64,000 bases of DNA from Halobacterium jilantaiense (GCF_900110535.1 NZ_FOJA01000001.1:2205393-2269392), one strand, 5' to 3'; shown: positions 32,632-41,172, counted from the first letter of the stretch. Notes: generated from the sequence alone by a model not told the origin. A program made the numbers and translations.

Positions 32632-32898
32632 TCACTCCTTGGCAGTGACGTAGAGAATCGGCGCGACGACGAGCAGTGCGATGCCCAGGAAGCGGTACGT
32701 AAACACGCTGTCGCCCATCAGCGTCTCCGGAACGACGAGGAGCAACAGCCCGAACAGGACCCCGTTGGCGGAGACGACCTTGCGGCTACCCAGCGGCAGC
32801 GTCCCCACGACGGAGAGCACGAGCAGCAGGACCAGCACCTGTCCGAGGTGGTAGTTCGCCAGGAAGTCGTCGATGATTGGCAGGGGAGTGAACAGCAT
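32632..32898 (-). CDS. Small integral membrane protein (88 aa)
   Basis: Three hydrophobic segments (LGQVLVLLLVLSVVGTLPL, GVLFGLLLLVVPETLM, FLGIALLVVAPILYVTAKE). MLFTPLPIIDDFLANYHLG is the N-terminus. Typical of uncharacterised haloarchaeal membrane proteins; no motif. Confidence 0.7.
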   Translation of the reverse strand: MLFTPLPIIDDFLANYHLGQVLVLLLVLSVVGTLPLGSRKVVSANGVLFGLLLLVVPETLMGDSVFTYRFLGIALLVVAPILYVTAKE

Positions 32899-32928
32899 CG
32901 TTTGTCGGAATTCGCCGCGAAATCCCCT

Positions 32929-33135
32929 TTAAGGTTCCGTTCCGCCGCTCGCCCCCGAGAGATCCAGCGGGCGAATCCAGTTGTACCAGACGACGACCAC
33001 CATCGTCGCGTACCCGCCGTACCACGCCACCTTCGACGCGGTCTCCAGGCCGGCCTGATAGAGCAAGTAGTTCGCGATGCCCGGGAGAACGACGCCCGCG
33101 GCGAGTACCGCGCCGAGTTTCACGCGCTCGTCCAT
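32929..33135 (-). CDS. Small membrane protein (68 aa)
   Basis: ATG 33135. Two hydrophobic segments (VKLGAVLAAGVVLPGIANYLLY and VAWYGGYATMVVVVWYNWI) and an ending RPLDLSGASGGTEP. Lies 30 bp upstream of the 88-residue membrane gene on the same strand, so probably the same transcript. Confidence 0.65.
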   Translation of the reverse strand: MDERVKLGAVLAAGVVLPGIANYLLYQAGLETASKVAWYGGYATMVVVVWYNWIRPLDLSGASGGTEP

Positions 33136-33418
33136 GGCGGGGGTTCGGGCCGAGGACGCGTGAATGTCTCGGTCTCGGAGGGCGTAAAGCAGGTCAGTGC
33201 GGGTTACACAGGCCGCGGGGACCGAGCGAGCACTGCTGCTCGCGATTTCGGGGGGCACGCCGGAGCGGGGGCGTGACAGGGGGTGGGCCGAAAGCTCCGG
33301 CGCGGTCAGGGGCACGGGCTCCGAACGGAACCCATCCGCTCGTTGTCCCCGGTAGGTAGTCAAACCCCCGCGTAGTTGCAGCGGCTGCGAATCCCGGCCT
33401 GTCGGCCTGCTCGGCCGG
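33136..33418. other. Intergenic region, nothing supported
   Basis: 283 bp without a convincing gene. GC-rich with runs such as GGGGGTTCGGG. I looked for SRP RNA or RNase P signatures and saw none. Holds the promoter region for the 68-residue gene and the 3' end of the next minus-strand gene. Confidence 0.4.
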
Positions 33419-33739
33419 CTACAGCCCGAGTTGGCGCGCCATCCACTCCTCGCCGGCCTGCCCGAGCATCTCCTCGAAGTCACCGAACGACGTCCGGTCC
33501 GCGACGTAGTCGTCGAACTCGGCCTGCGGAATCGCCGCGAACTCCGCCCGGGACGACACGTCCCACCGGCTGTCCTCGACGAACGCCTCGAAGGTTTCCG
33601 CGTCGGTGTGACGCGTCATGAACGACGGCGGGAACACCGCCGCGAGCGCGTCGCCGTCGTCGCTGAGCGCCGACGCCCGGTCGTGGAGTTCGTCCACGAC
33701 CGCACTCACGTCACCGAACTCCTCCTCGCCCGAAGTCAT
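33419..33739 (-). CDS. Conserved hypothetical protein (106 aa)
   Basis: Acidic and soluble. FGDVSAVVDELHDRASALSDDGDALAAVFPP, MTRHTDAETFEAFVEDSRWDV and EFDDYVADRTSFGDFEEMLGQAGEEWMARQLGL suggest a helical protein. Likely haloarchaeal-specific; no family recognised. Confidence 0.7.
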   Translation of the reverse strand: MTSGEEEFGDVSAVVDELHDRASALSDDGDALAAVFPPSFMTRHTDAETFEAFVEDSRWDVSSRAEFAAIPQAEFDDYVADRTSFGDFEEMLGQAGEEWMARQLGL

Positions 33740-33971
33740 AGCCCCACCCTCGCACTCCGACGTGAAAACCGTTGCTGCCCGTCTGACGGCGGGCTGACTG
33801 GGCGGGTCCGTGTCACTCGTGACGCGCAGCATCCCGCTGCCCGACTCACCCCGCGGTCGAGGACTCGACCCGGCGTGCGTCTCGAACGACTCAGCATCCG
33901 GCACTGGCCGCGTGCCTGAGCCTAAACGATTAGCCAGCGGCGCTTTCCGTGTTCCGCCCGTCACCCTACCC

Positions 33972-34109
33972 ATGGTGACACACGAACCGTCGACGAGTCA
34001 CGCGGCGTCCACACGCCACGAAGCCCCGGGACCGGACGCCGAGTCGACGCCGACCGCGGACTCGCACGCGGTGTTCGCCCACCACGACCCCCGGCGACAG
34101 GGGCCCTGA
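33972..34109 (+). CDS. Possible short gene (45 aa) upstream of the HalOD1 gene
   Basis: ATG 33972 to TGA 34109, ending four bases before the next start. The product is Ser/Thr/His/Pro-rich (MVTHEPSTSHAASTRHEAPG...), with GC-rich third positions. A TATA-like CCTAAACGATTAG lies about 40-55 bp upstream and would serve both genes. No homology recognised; could be non-coding leader. Confidence 0.35.
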   Translation: MVTHEPSTSHAASTRHEAPGPDAESTPTADSHAVFAHHDPRRQGP

Positions 34110-34113
34110 ACGT

Positions 34114-34434
34114 ATGGTAGACGAGCCAGTCGCCCCCGAACCGGGGGAGTGGCGGCAGGTCACGCAGACACGGTACGACCCGGACCGCGACGGCGAACTC
34201 GGCACGGAAATCGTGTATGCCGTCGCCGAGACGAAAGACGCCGACCCGCTCGACCACGACGAACTCCCGGTCCTCCACGACACCATCGACGCGGAGTTCC
34301 TCGAAGCGTCAGTCGTCGACTCCACTGACGTCCCGAACACCGACGACTCCCGAAGCCACGCCTCCTTCGAGTACGCGGACTGCCTGGTCACCGTCGAACA
34401 CGACGGCTGGATTACCGTCTACGAGCGACAGTAG
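34114..34434 (+). CDS. HalOD1 output-domain protein
   Basis: 106 residues. ELGTEIVYAVAETKDADPLDHDELPVLHDTIDAEFLEA and SFEYADCLVTVEHDGWITVYE follow the HalOD1 pattern, a haloarchaeal domain found at the end of bacterioopsin-activator and two-component proteins. Here it stands alone, with a ~25-residue N-terminal arm and a mid-protein Asp/Ser-rich insertion. Probable signalling or protein-interaction role. Confidence 0.8.
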   Translation: MVDEPVAPEPGEWRQVTQTRYDPDRDGELGTEIVYAVAETKDADPLDHDELPVLHDTIDAEFLEASVVDSTDVPNTDDSRSHASFEYADCLVTVEHDGWITVYERQ

Positions 34435-34564
34435 CGACCCACAACGAGCGTCGACGGGGCGCTCGCGACGCCGACCGCTGTAACTGGTGCCGACCGAACT
34501 CCCCGTGGGTACGCGAACCGCCTGTCGACACGGCAGTCGCTCGCGGCCGAGAAGACGGGAGAAG

Positions 34565-34638
34565 TGGGTCAGTCCGGATTTGAACCGGAAGCCTCCACCT
34601 TATCAGAGTGGCGCTCTACCTAGTTGAGCTACTGACCC
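34565..34638 (-). tRNA. tRNA-Ile (anticodon GAU)
   Basis: 74 bases. Acceptor GGGTCAG pairs with CTGACCC plus discriminator A; D-arm AGCTCAACTAGGTAGAGC; anticodon loop CTGATAA with GAU; T-arm CCGGTTCAAATCCGG. No intron; CCA not encoded. Confidence 0.95.
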
Positions 34639-34705
34639 GCGCACTTCGGCGTAGTCCGGTGGTACAATTAAGGGTTTCCTTTCGACACCGCGACGCCGGC
34701 GGGCG

Positions 34706-35314
34706 TTACCGGCGGGGGTCGTCGCGGTCTTCGTCCTCGAATTCGACTTCGTAGGCGTCCTCGTCGAGGTCAACGGTGTCGTCTCCGGTGTTCGCGCTGC
34801 CACCGAACATCCCACCGCTGCCAGCGCCGCCTGAACCACCGCTGCCCGAGCCGCCCGGGCCGAACGGTCCGCCGCTCGCGCCGTCGTCGCCACCGGGGAA
34901 TCCGAACGTGTAGACGTTCCCCGTGGCGAACCCGCCGGTCTTCGCGTCGATTTTCGGCGTGACGTACCGCTTCACGGCCCAGCGGAATCCCACGCGCGTC
35001 ACGGGGAACACGATGAGGAAGCCGAGCGCGTCGGTCACGAGCCCGGGCGTCAGCAGGAACGCGCCCGCGGCGATGAGCAGCCCGCCGTCGACGAGTTCGT
35101 CGGTCGGCGGCTTCCCCTTCGCCAGCGACTGCTGGATGCGGGCGAGCGTCGCCCGCCCTTCCGCCCGCACGAACAGCGTCCCCAGGAGCGCAGTCAACAC
35201 CACCAGCGCCACGGTGACCTGCCAGCCCAGCTCGCCCGCAACGAACACCAGGAAGATGGCGTCCGCCAGCGGCACCAGCAGGAGCGCGAGGAACATCCAC
35301 CGGAAACGAGGCAT
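34706..35314 (-). CDS. FxsA-family membrane protein with glycine-rich tail
   Basis: 202 residues. FLALLLVPLADAIFLVFVAGELGW, VRAEGRATLARIQQSLAKGKPPTDELVDGGLLIAAGAFLLTPGLVTDALGFLIV is a complete FxsA domain (residues ~5-110). The remainder is a Gly/Ser-rich low-complexity stretch with FGFPGGDDGASGGPFGPGG, then a very acidic end. FxsA helps phage T7 exclusion relief in E. coli, but the archaeal role is unknown. Confidence 0.9.
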   Translation of the reverse strand: MPRFRWMFLALLLVPLADAIFLVFVAGELGWQVTVALVVLTALLGTLFVRAEGRATLARIQQSLAKGKPPTDELVDGGLLIAAGAFLLTPGLVTDALGFLIVFPVTRVGFRWAVKRYVTPKIDAKTGGFATGNVYTFGFPGGDDGASGGPFGPGGSGSGGSGGAGSGGMFGGSANTGDDTVDLDEDAYEVEFEDEDRDDPRR

Positions 35315-35461
35315 GGCCGTGGTTTGCCGGGCGTGCCTGATAGCCTTTCTGGACGGTGATAGTTCGGGGCTCGTTCAGTCGGCTGGTCGCCATCGCAGTC
35401 CTGCAGGGGCTCGTTTCGCTCGGTTCGAAACGGTTTCCCGGAGTCGTCGCCGAACGTGGGT

Positions 35462-37036
35462 ATGAGCGAGTCCGAGGACGGGACGCGCGTGGAGTGGCGC
35501 GAGTGGGGGCCGGAGGCGTTCGCCGAGGCGAGCGAGCGCGACGTGCCGGTGCTGGTCGCCGTGGCGGCCGAGTGGAGCGAGTCCTGCCGGGCGATGGACG
35601 AGCGCACGTACGCCGAGCCGCGCATCGCGGCGAACGTCAACGACGATTTCGTGCCGGTGCGCGTGGACGCCGACCGCCGTCCCCGGGTGCGGGAACGATA
35701 CAACATGGGCGGCTTCCCGTCGACGGTGTTCGTCACGCCCGAGGGCGAACACATCGCGGGCGCGACGTTCCTCGAACCCGAGGGGTTCCGGCAGGTGCTA
35801 CAGCGCGTTCGGGAGACGTGGGACGAGAAGGGCGAGGACGCGGGCAGCGTGCCGCGCGCGCTGGCGGGCGGCGAGCCGCCGGCAGCGCCCGTCACGGGCG
35901 ACGTCGAGCGCCTCGTCGCGGGCCAGCTCGGCGACCAGTACGACGAGGAGCACGCGGGCTGGGGGACGAGTGAGAAGTTCCCGCTGCCGGAGACGCTGTC
36001 GTTCGCGCTGAAACGCGACCGGGAGCGCGCGCTTCGAACCCTCGACGCGGTCCGCCGTCACCTCGCGGACGACGACGGCGGCTTCTTCCGGTTCGCGCAC
36101 GCCCGGGACTGGTCGGACCCGCAGGCGGAGAAGACGCTCTCGGTGAACGCCAGCCTGCTCGCGGCGTTCGCGCACGCCTACCTGCACACGGGCGAGGACG
36201 AGTATCTGGACGCCGCCGACGGCGTCGTCGACTACCTCACGGGGACGCTGTGGACGGGCGAGGCGTTCGCCGCCAGCGAGACGCCCGACGGCAGAATCGA
36301 CGAGACGGCGTACGCCGACGGGAACGCGCTCGCCGCCGAGGCGCTCCTGACGCTCGCCTCCTACACGGACGACGACCGCGCGCGGCGGTACGCCGAGCGC
36401 ACGCTCGACTACCTCGGCGAGGAACTGGTGGACGGCGCGACGGTCCGGCACTCCGCCGGCGAGGACGCGCCGACGGGCCTGCTCGCGGACCGCGCCCGCG
36501 TCGTCGGCGCGTTCGCGGCGGCCGCCCAGGTGCTCGACCCCGACTACCTGGACACCGCGCGCACCGTCGCCGACGCCGCCATCGACGACCTGCAGGACGC
36601 CACCGGCGCGTTCACTGACGGCCCCCAGACCGGTGCCGGGCTGCTCGACCAGCCGCTCCGACCCGTCGACGACACGGCGGCGATGGCGGACGCGCTCGTC
36701 GACCTCCACCACCTCACGGGCGACGACCGCTACCTCGACTCGGCCCGCGACGCCGTCTCGGCGTTCGCGGGGGCCGCCGAACGCATGGGCGTTCAGGTCG
36801 CGGGCTACGCGACGGCCGCCGCCCGCGTCGCCGACAGTCCGCTCGTCGTCCGGGTGGCCGACGATCCGGGCAGCGACCTCCACCGCGCTGCGCTCCGCAT
36901 GGCCGACCACGAGAAAGTCGTCGCGGCCGACGCCGACGGCGACCCGGGAACCGCGTGGCTGGAGACCGACGAGGGCGCGACTGATGTCGTCGACTCCCCG
37001 GCCGCGCTCGCCGAACTGGTCGCCGACTCCCGGTAG
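35462..37036 (+). CDS. DUF255/YyaL-type thioredoxin-like protein, N-acylglucosamine-epimerase-like fold
   Basis: 524 residues from ATG 35462. Residues ~10-125 are the thioredoxin-like DUF255 domain (VLVAVAAEWSESCRAMDERTY, VNDDFVPVRVDADRRPRVRERY, GGFPSTVFVTPEG). The rest is an (alpha/alpha)6 barrel (GFFRFAHARDWSDPQAEKTLSVNASLLAAFAHA, ETAYADGNALAAEALL). The family CxxC is only half kept: SESC. Normal members are ~600-680 residues; this one is shorter. Function unknown. Confidence 0.85.
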   Translation: MSESEDGTRVEWREWGPEAFAEASERDVPVLVAVAAEWSESCRAMDERTYAEPRIAANVNDDFVPVRVDADRRPRVRERYNMGGFPSTVFVTPEGEHIAGATFLEPEGFRQVLQRVRETWDEKGEDAGSVPRALAGGEPPAAPVTGDVERLVAGQLGDQYDEEHAGWGTSEKFPLPETLSFALKRDRERALRTLDAVRRHLADDDGGFFRFAHARDWSDPQAEKTLSVNASLLAAFAHAYLHTGEDEYLDAADGVVDYLTGTLWTGEAFAASETPDGRIDETAYADGNALAAEALLTLASYTDDDRARRYAERTLDYLGEELVDGATVRHSAGEDAPTGLLADRARVVGAFAAAAQVLDPDYLDTARTVADAAIDDLQDATGAFTDGPQTGAGLLDQPLRPVDDTAAMADALVDLHHLTGDDRYLDSARDAVSAFAGAAERMGVQVAGYATAAARVADSPLVVRVADDPGSDLHRAALRMADHEKVVAADADGDPGTAWLETDEGATDVVDSPAALAELVADSR

Positions 37037-37110
37037 CAACCGACCGGTACTGACGCCTCTATACTGCTCTCAATCGGGTTTCAAGGTCGATGGACGCGTA
37101 GCGGCTGGTG

Positions 37111-37215
37111 ATGCCCCAGCACCCCGTCGACGACCCGGACGAGGTCGACCAGCTCCTCGGCGACCTGCCGTACGTGGTCGTGCAGCGGCCGCCGACGCGC
37201 GACGAGGACCGATGA
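37111..37215 (+). CDS. Possible 34-residue protein coupled to the metallophosphoesterase
   Basis: MPQHPVDDPDEVDQLLGDLP then YVVVQRPPTRDEDR; the TGA overlaps the ATG of the next gene in ATGA. A TATA-like CTCTATACTG lies about 45-55 bp upstream. The acidic, high-GC3 composition and coupling favour a real short gene; it could also act only as a translational lead-in. Confidence 0.5.
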   Translation: MPQHPVDDPDEVDQLLGDLPYVVVQRPPTRDEDR

Positions 37216-38189
37216 CGCCACGCGGTCCGGTCCTCGCGCGCCTGAATCGACCTCGGGCGGCGAACACGCGTCTGGCGGTCGTGGCCGACCCCCACGTCGC
37301 CGACGGCCACGAGGGAACGTGGAAGGTTCTCCACCGGACGGCCGACCGGTTCGCCGGCGCGCTCCGCGACGCGGCCGCCGTCGGTGCCGACGCCGTCGTA
37401 GTCCCCGGCGACCTCACGCGGGACGGCCACCCGGACGAGTTCGAGCGCGTGGACGCGCTTCTGGCGGACAGCGACGTCCCGGTTCTCGCTGTCCCCGGGA
37501 ACCACGACGTGCCGAAGGCGACCGACAGCCACGAGACGCCGCCGGTCGCGGCGTTCGGCGACCGGTACGCCGGCGGCGGCTTCCCGGCCGTCCGCGAGGT
37601 CGGCGGGCTGACCGTCGTCGGCGTGAACACCGCCGGCACCGGCGGCCGCCTGACCGACACCCACGAGGGCGACCTCACGGCCGACCAGGTCGCTCGCGTG
37701 GACGACGCGCTCGCGGAGGCCGGCAACGCCGTCGTTGTCGGCCACCACCCGCTGACCGGACCGGCGGCCCACGAGAGCCCGATGCCGCCCGCGCCGCTCC
37801 ACCCGCCGATGCAGTCGGCCGGCGCGCTCGCCGCCGTCCTCGACCGCCACGACGTACCACTCGCCGTCACCGGCCACAACCACTGGCCGTCGCTGTCGGA
37901 CCTCGGGGACACCTGGGAGCTGGCCGCGCCCGCCGCCTGCTCGCTGCCGCCGGCGATGCTCGTGATCGACGTCACGCCCACCGGAACGACCGTCTCGCTG
38001 GTGCCGCTCGCGGACCGAGAGGGGCTCGAAGAGGCGTACCTGCACGCCACCGGGGGCTCCGAGCGGGCCCGCGCCATCGCGGACCGCGTCGCCGCCGGCC
38101 ACCTCGACGCGCTGCCGTTCGTGGACTGTCACGGCGGCCCCGACACCCGCCAGGACGCCGACCACGCCCGCGGCGGCCTCGTCGACTGA
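37212..38189 (+). CDS. Calcineurin-like metallophosphoesterase
   Basis: 325 residues. RLAVVADPHVADG (D-x-H), VVVPGDLTRDGHPDEF (GD), VPGNHDVPK (GNH D), VVVGHHPL (GHH) and LAVTGHNHWP (GHxH) form the full dinuclear metal site. The C-terminal ~90 residues (PAACSLPPAMLVIDVTPTGTTVSLVPL) are a beta-rich extension. Probably cytosolic; substrate unknown. Start at ATG 37212 overlaps the preceding 34-residue frame. Confidence 0.88.
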   Translation: MTPRGPVLARLNRPRAANTRLAVVADPHVADGHEGTWKVLHRTADRFAGALRDAAAVGADAVVVPGDLTRDGHPDEFERVDALLADSDVPVLAVPGNHDVPKATDSHETPPVAAFGDRYAGGGFPAVREVGGLTVVGVNTAGTGGRLTDTHEGDLTADQVARVDDALAEAGNAVVVGHHPLTGPAAHESPMPPAPLHPPMQSAGALAAVLDRHDVPLAVTGHNHWPSLSDLGDTWELAAPAACSLPPAMLVIDVTPTGTTVSLVPLADREGLEEAYLHATGGSERARAIADRVAAGHLDALPFVDCHGGPDTRQDADHARGGLVD

Positions 38190-38278
38190 GCCGCCACAGC
38201 TGTCCTTCCCAGGCGCTGGGAACACGGTCGAAAGCGTTCGGGAGTAGGTAGAGGGAGCTGGTGTCGAGACCTTCGCGT

Positions 38279-38434
38279 ATGTCGGCAGAGGCAGCGACAG
38301 ACACAGACGACGAACCGTGGCCCCAGCGCCTGCTGGACAACATCTGGGTGCTGGCGCTGGCGGCCATCATCTACTTCGTGGTGTCGTATATCGTGTGGGG
38401 GATGGTCGACCTGGCGACGATTCCCACGGGGTGA
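38279..38434 (+). CDS. Heme-copper oxidase small membrane subunit (CbaD-like)
   Basis: 51 residues with an acidic N-terminus (MSAEAATDTDDEPWPQRLLD) and one transmembrane helix (VLALAAIIYFVVSYIVWGMV). It is directly followed, after six bases, by subunit II. Small single-helix subunits at this place are known from haloarchaeal ba3-type oxidase operons (cbaD). Assignment is by position and topology. Confidence 0.7.
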   Translation: MSAEAATDTDDEPWPQRLLDNIWVLALAAIIYFVVSYIVWGMVDLATIPTG

Positions 38435-38440
38435 CCACGG

Positions 38441-39418
38441 ATGAGCTCGCCACTCGACGACCCCGACGGCAACTGGTGGGACCGGAAAGTCAACCGCCGC
38501 GAGACCATCTGGCTCGGGCTCTCGGCCGGCTGGGCGGTCAGCCTCTTCGGCTGGATGCTCGGCTGGACGGAGTTCGGCGACCAGAACAACATCGGCCAGA
38601 ACTACGAGGTCTCTCCGGAGCGCTACCAGCAGAAAGTCTCGGCGTTCAAGGACGCGGCCGGCACGCTGTCCGTCGACGACGAGGACTACCTCGTCCCGGA
38701 CGGTGAGGACATCTACGTCGGCGCGTTCCAGTGGGGCTTCGACGGCCTCCCGGTCGTGGTGCGGCCCGGCGAGACGTACAAGATCCACCTCGGGACGTAC
38801 GACGTCCAGCACGGCTTCAGCGCGCGCAACGAGTCGAATCTCAGCCAGCAGATATCGCTCCAGATGATTCCCGGCTACGAGTGGGTCCTGGAGATGTCCT
38901 GGGACGACCCCGGCACCTATCAGGTGGTCTGCAACGAGTTCTGCGGGAACGGCCACCGCTCCATGCACGGGACGTTCCTCGTGGCCGACCACGAGGCGGT
39001 CGAGACGGGAACCGACGCCGGTGACGGCCAAGAGTCGGAGCCATCGGGCCCGTACGGCGGCTGGCTCACGTCCGACGAGACCGGCGGCGCTGCCGACACT
39101 TTCGAGTCAGTCGTCGACGAGACTGGCTCGTCGTCGGTCACCGTCGAGGTCGGCGCAGACGGCAACGGCGGCCCGTTCGCGTACGCGCCCGCCGCCGTGC
39201 GAGTCGACCGGGGGACGACCGTCACCTTCGACTGGGTCTCCGCCGGCCACAACGTCGTGGTCGAAGACGCCCCCGACGGCAGCGACTGGAGCGGGGTCGA
39301 CTCCCTCGACGGCGAGGGGTACACGCACGAACACACGTTCGAGACGGCTGGCGTCTACAAGTACTACTGCGACCCCCACCTGCGAAACGGGATGAAGGGC
39401 GTCGTGGAGGTGGTGTAG
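38441..39418 (+). CDS. cbaB: Heme-copper oxidase subunit II (CuA) fused to a halocyanin domain
   Basis: 325 residues. One N-terminal transmembrane helix (IWLGLSAGWAVSLFGWML). The CuA domain has His124 (DVQHGF), Cys164, Cys168, His172 and Met175 (VCNEFCGNGHRSM). A linker of ~45 acidic/Gly residues leads to a type-1 copper (halocyanin/plastocyanin) domain with His270 (SAGHNVVV), Cys310, His313 and Met318 (YYCDPHLRNGM). Thus a blue-copper donor and the CuA acceptor are in one chain outside the membrane. Subunit I follows without a gap. Confidence 0.93.
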   Translation: MSSPLDDPDGNWWDRKVNRRETIWLGLSAGWAVSLFGWMLGWTEFGDQNNIGQNYEVSPERYQQKVSAFKDAAGTLSVDDEDYLVPDGEDIYVGAFQWGFDGLPVVVRPGETYKIHLGTYDVQHGFSARNESNLSQQISLQMIPGYEWVLEMSWDDPGTYQVVCNEFCGNGHRSMHGTFLVADHEAVETGTDAGDGQESEPSGPYGGWLTSDETGGAADTFESVVDETGSSSVTVEVGADGNGGPFAYAPAAVRVDRGTTVTFDWVSAGHNVVVEDAPDGSDWSGVDSLDGEGYTHEHTFETAGVYKYYCDPHLRNGMKGVVEVV

Positions 39419-41140
39419 ATGTTCGGATTCAGCACCTACGAGTACGACAGCGACGGCTTCCGGGAGTGTGGCGTCACCGGCCTCCGCATCCACAAGTCCG
39501 CGGAGGACATGGTGAAACTGTACGGGCTCACGGCCATCGTCGCGCTCGTCGTCGGCGGCCTGTTCGCCGTCGCCGTCGCAATGACGCGCTGGGAGGCCGT
39601 CGGCATGCTCGACCCCGGACGGTTCTACAAGTACCTGAGCATGCACGCCTGGAACCTCCTCATCTTCTGGATGGTGTTCATGGAGATTGCCATCCTCTAC
39701 GTCGGCGGGCCGTTCGTCCTCGGTCGCCGGCTCTCGCTGCCGTCGCTCGCGAAAGTCGGCTACGGCCTGATGCTGCTCGGTGCAATCGGCGTGAACGTCG
39801 CCATCTTCGTCACGTCCCCGCCGAACAACGCCCCGCTGCTCACGTCGTACGTGCCGCTGCCGTCGTCCTGGCAGTTCTACCTGTTCGCCATCGTGTTCCT
39901 GCTGGGCGCGGTCGTCGCGGCGCTGCCCTTTTTCGCGACCATCTGGTGGGAGCGTCAGGACAACCCCGAGAAGACGCTGCCGCTGGTCGCGTTCGGCGCG
40001 TTCGTCACGTCCATCATCGCGCTCGAAGCGCTGCTCGGCGGCCTCATCACGTACGTCCCGACGCTCGCCTGGCGGGTCGGCGTCCTCGAGAGCCTCGACC
40101 CCGTCTGGTACCGCCAGATGTACTGGATCGTCGGCCACGGCACCCAGCAGATCAACCTCGTGGCGATGATCGTCATCTGGTACTTCCTCACGCACGTCCT
40201 CGGGGGTGCGGAGGTCGCCTCCCAGAAGGTCTCCCGCATCGCGTTCGTGATGTACCTCTTCTTCATCAACCTCGGCGCGGCCCACCACCTCATGTCCGAC
40301 CCCGGCGTCTCGGCGGGCTGGCGGCTCTGGAACACCTCCTACTCCGCGTACGGTGCCGTCGTCGCCTCCATGATTCACGCGTTCGCCATCCCCGCCGGTC
40401 TGGAAGCCGGCCGGCGCGCGAAGGGCAAGGGCGGCGGCCTCTTCGGCTGGCTCTGGTCGAGCCCCTGGGACGACCCCGGCTACTCGGCGACCATCCTCTC
40501 CATCGTCCTGTTCGGGTTCCTCGGCGGCATCACCGGCGTCATGATGGGCCAGATGCAACTCAACATGACCTGGCACAACACGCTCGCCGTGCCCGGCCAC
40601 TTCCACGCCACCGTCGTGCTCGGTACGACGCTCGCGTTCATGGGACTGGGCTACTACGTGCTGCGGCTCGTCTTCGGCCGGGACTGGGTTCTCAAGCCCC
40701 TCGCGAGAATCCAGCCCTACCTCTACGCGGGCGCGATGGCGCTGGTCTGCCTGATGATGATGTACCTCGGCGTGCTGTTCGGCGTGCCCCGCCGTCACCC
40801 CTCGGTGATGGACATCCCGGGCACCGAGTTCAGCTTCGAGGCCGCACAGCCGTTCTTCGCCGTCTTCGGCGTGTCGGCCGTTCTCGCCATCGTCGGCGGG
40901 GCGCTGTTCGCACTCGTCGCCGTCGGCACCCTGCTGTTCGGCGACCGATTCTCCGTCGACAGCGCCCGCGTCGGTGACGTCGACCGCGTCGCGGCCGACG
41001 GCGGTGACGAAGACGACGCCGTACACGACCAGAGCATGCGCGGGACGTTCGTGCTGACGCTCGTCTTCCTCGCGACGTTCGTCGTGCTGACCGCGCTCAA
41101 CTGGTACCTGCTCTCGAACACCTGGCAGATCGGTGCCTGA
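39419..41140 (+). CDS. cbaA: Heme-copper oxidase subunit I, B (ba3) type, lacking the active-site Tyr
   Basis: 573 residues, about 13 transmembrane helices. Low-spin heme ligands His76 and His396 and high-spin His394 (VPGHFHATVV); CuB ligands His240, His289 and His290 (AAHHLMSD). By position these match Thermus ba3 His72, His386, His384, His233, His282, His283. The residue four after His240 is Gln244 (GHGTQQ), where ba3 oxidases have the cross-linked Tyr237. The enzyme therefore may reduce NO or be an unusual oxidase. Named cbaA by position; the name implies O2 reduction, which is in doubt. Confidence 0.9.
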   Translation: MFGFSTYEYDSDGFRECGVTGLRIHKSAEDMVKLYGLTAIVALVVGGLFAVAVAMTRWEAVGMLDPGRFYKYLSMHAWNLLIFWMVFMEIAILYVGGPFVLGRRLSLPSLAKVGYGLMLLGAIGVNVAIFVTSPPNNAPLLTSYVPLPSSWQFYLFAIVFLLGAVVAALPFFATIWWERQDNPEKTLPLVAFGAFVTSIIALEALLGGLITYVPTLAWRVGVLESLDPVWYRQMYWIVGHGTQQINLVAMIVIWYFLTHVLGGAEVASQKVSRIAFVMYLFFINLGAAHHLMSDPGVSAGWRLWNTSYSAYGAVVASMIHAFAIPAGLEAGRRAKGKGGGLFGWLWSSPWDDPGYSATILSIVLFGFLGGITGVMMGQMQLNMTWHNTLAVPGHFHATVVLGTTLAFMGLGYYVLRLVFGRDWVLKPLARIQPYLYAGAMALVCLMMMYLGVLFGVPRRHPSVMDIPGTEFSFEAAQPFFAVFGVSAVLAIVGGALFALVAVGTLLFGDRFSVDSARVGDVDRVAADGGDEDDAVHDQSMRGTFVLTLVFLATFVVLTALNWYLLSNTWQIGA

Positions 41141-41172
41141 CGAGGGCACCGAGACACACCACCACTCACGCT

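Noticed and set aside
33136-33418. Candidate SRP RNA, RNase P RNA or coding gene in the spacer
   Set aside because: Conserved core motifs of those RNAs were not found and open frames there have non-haloarchaeal composition.
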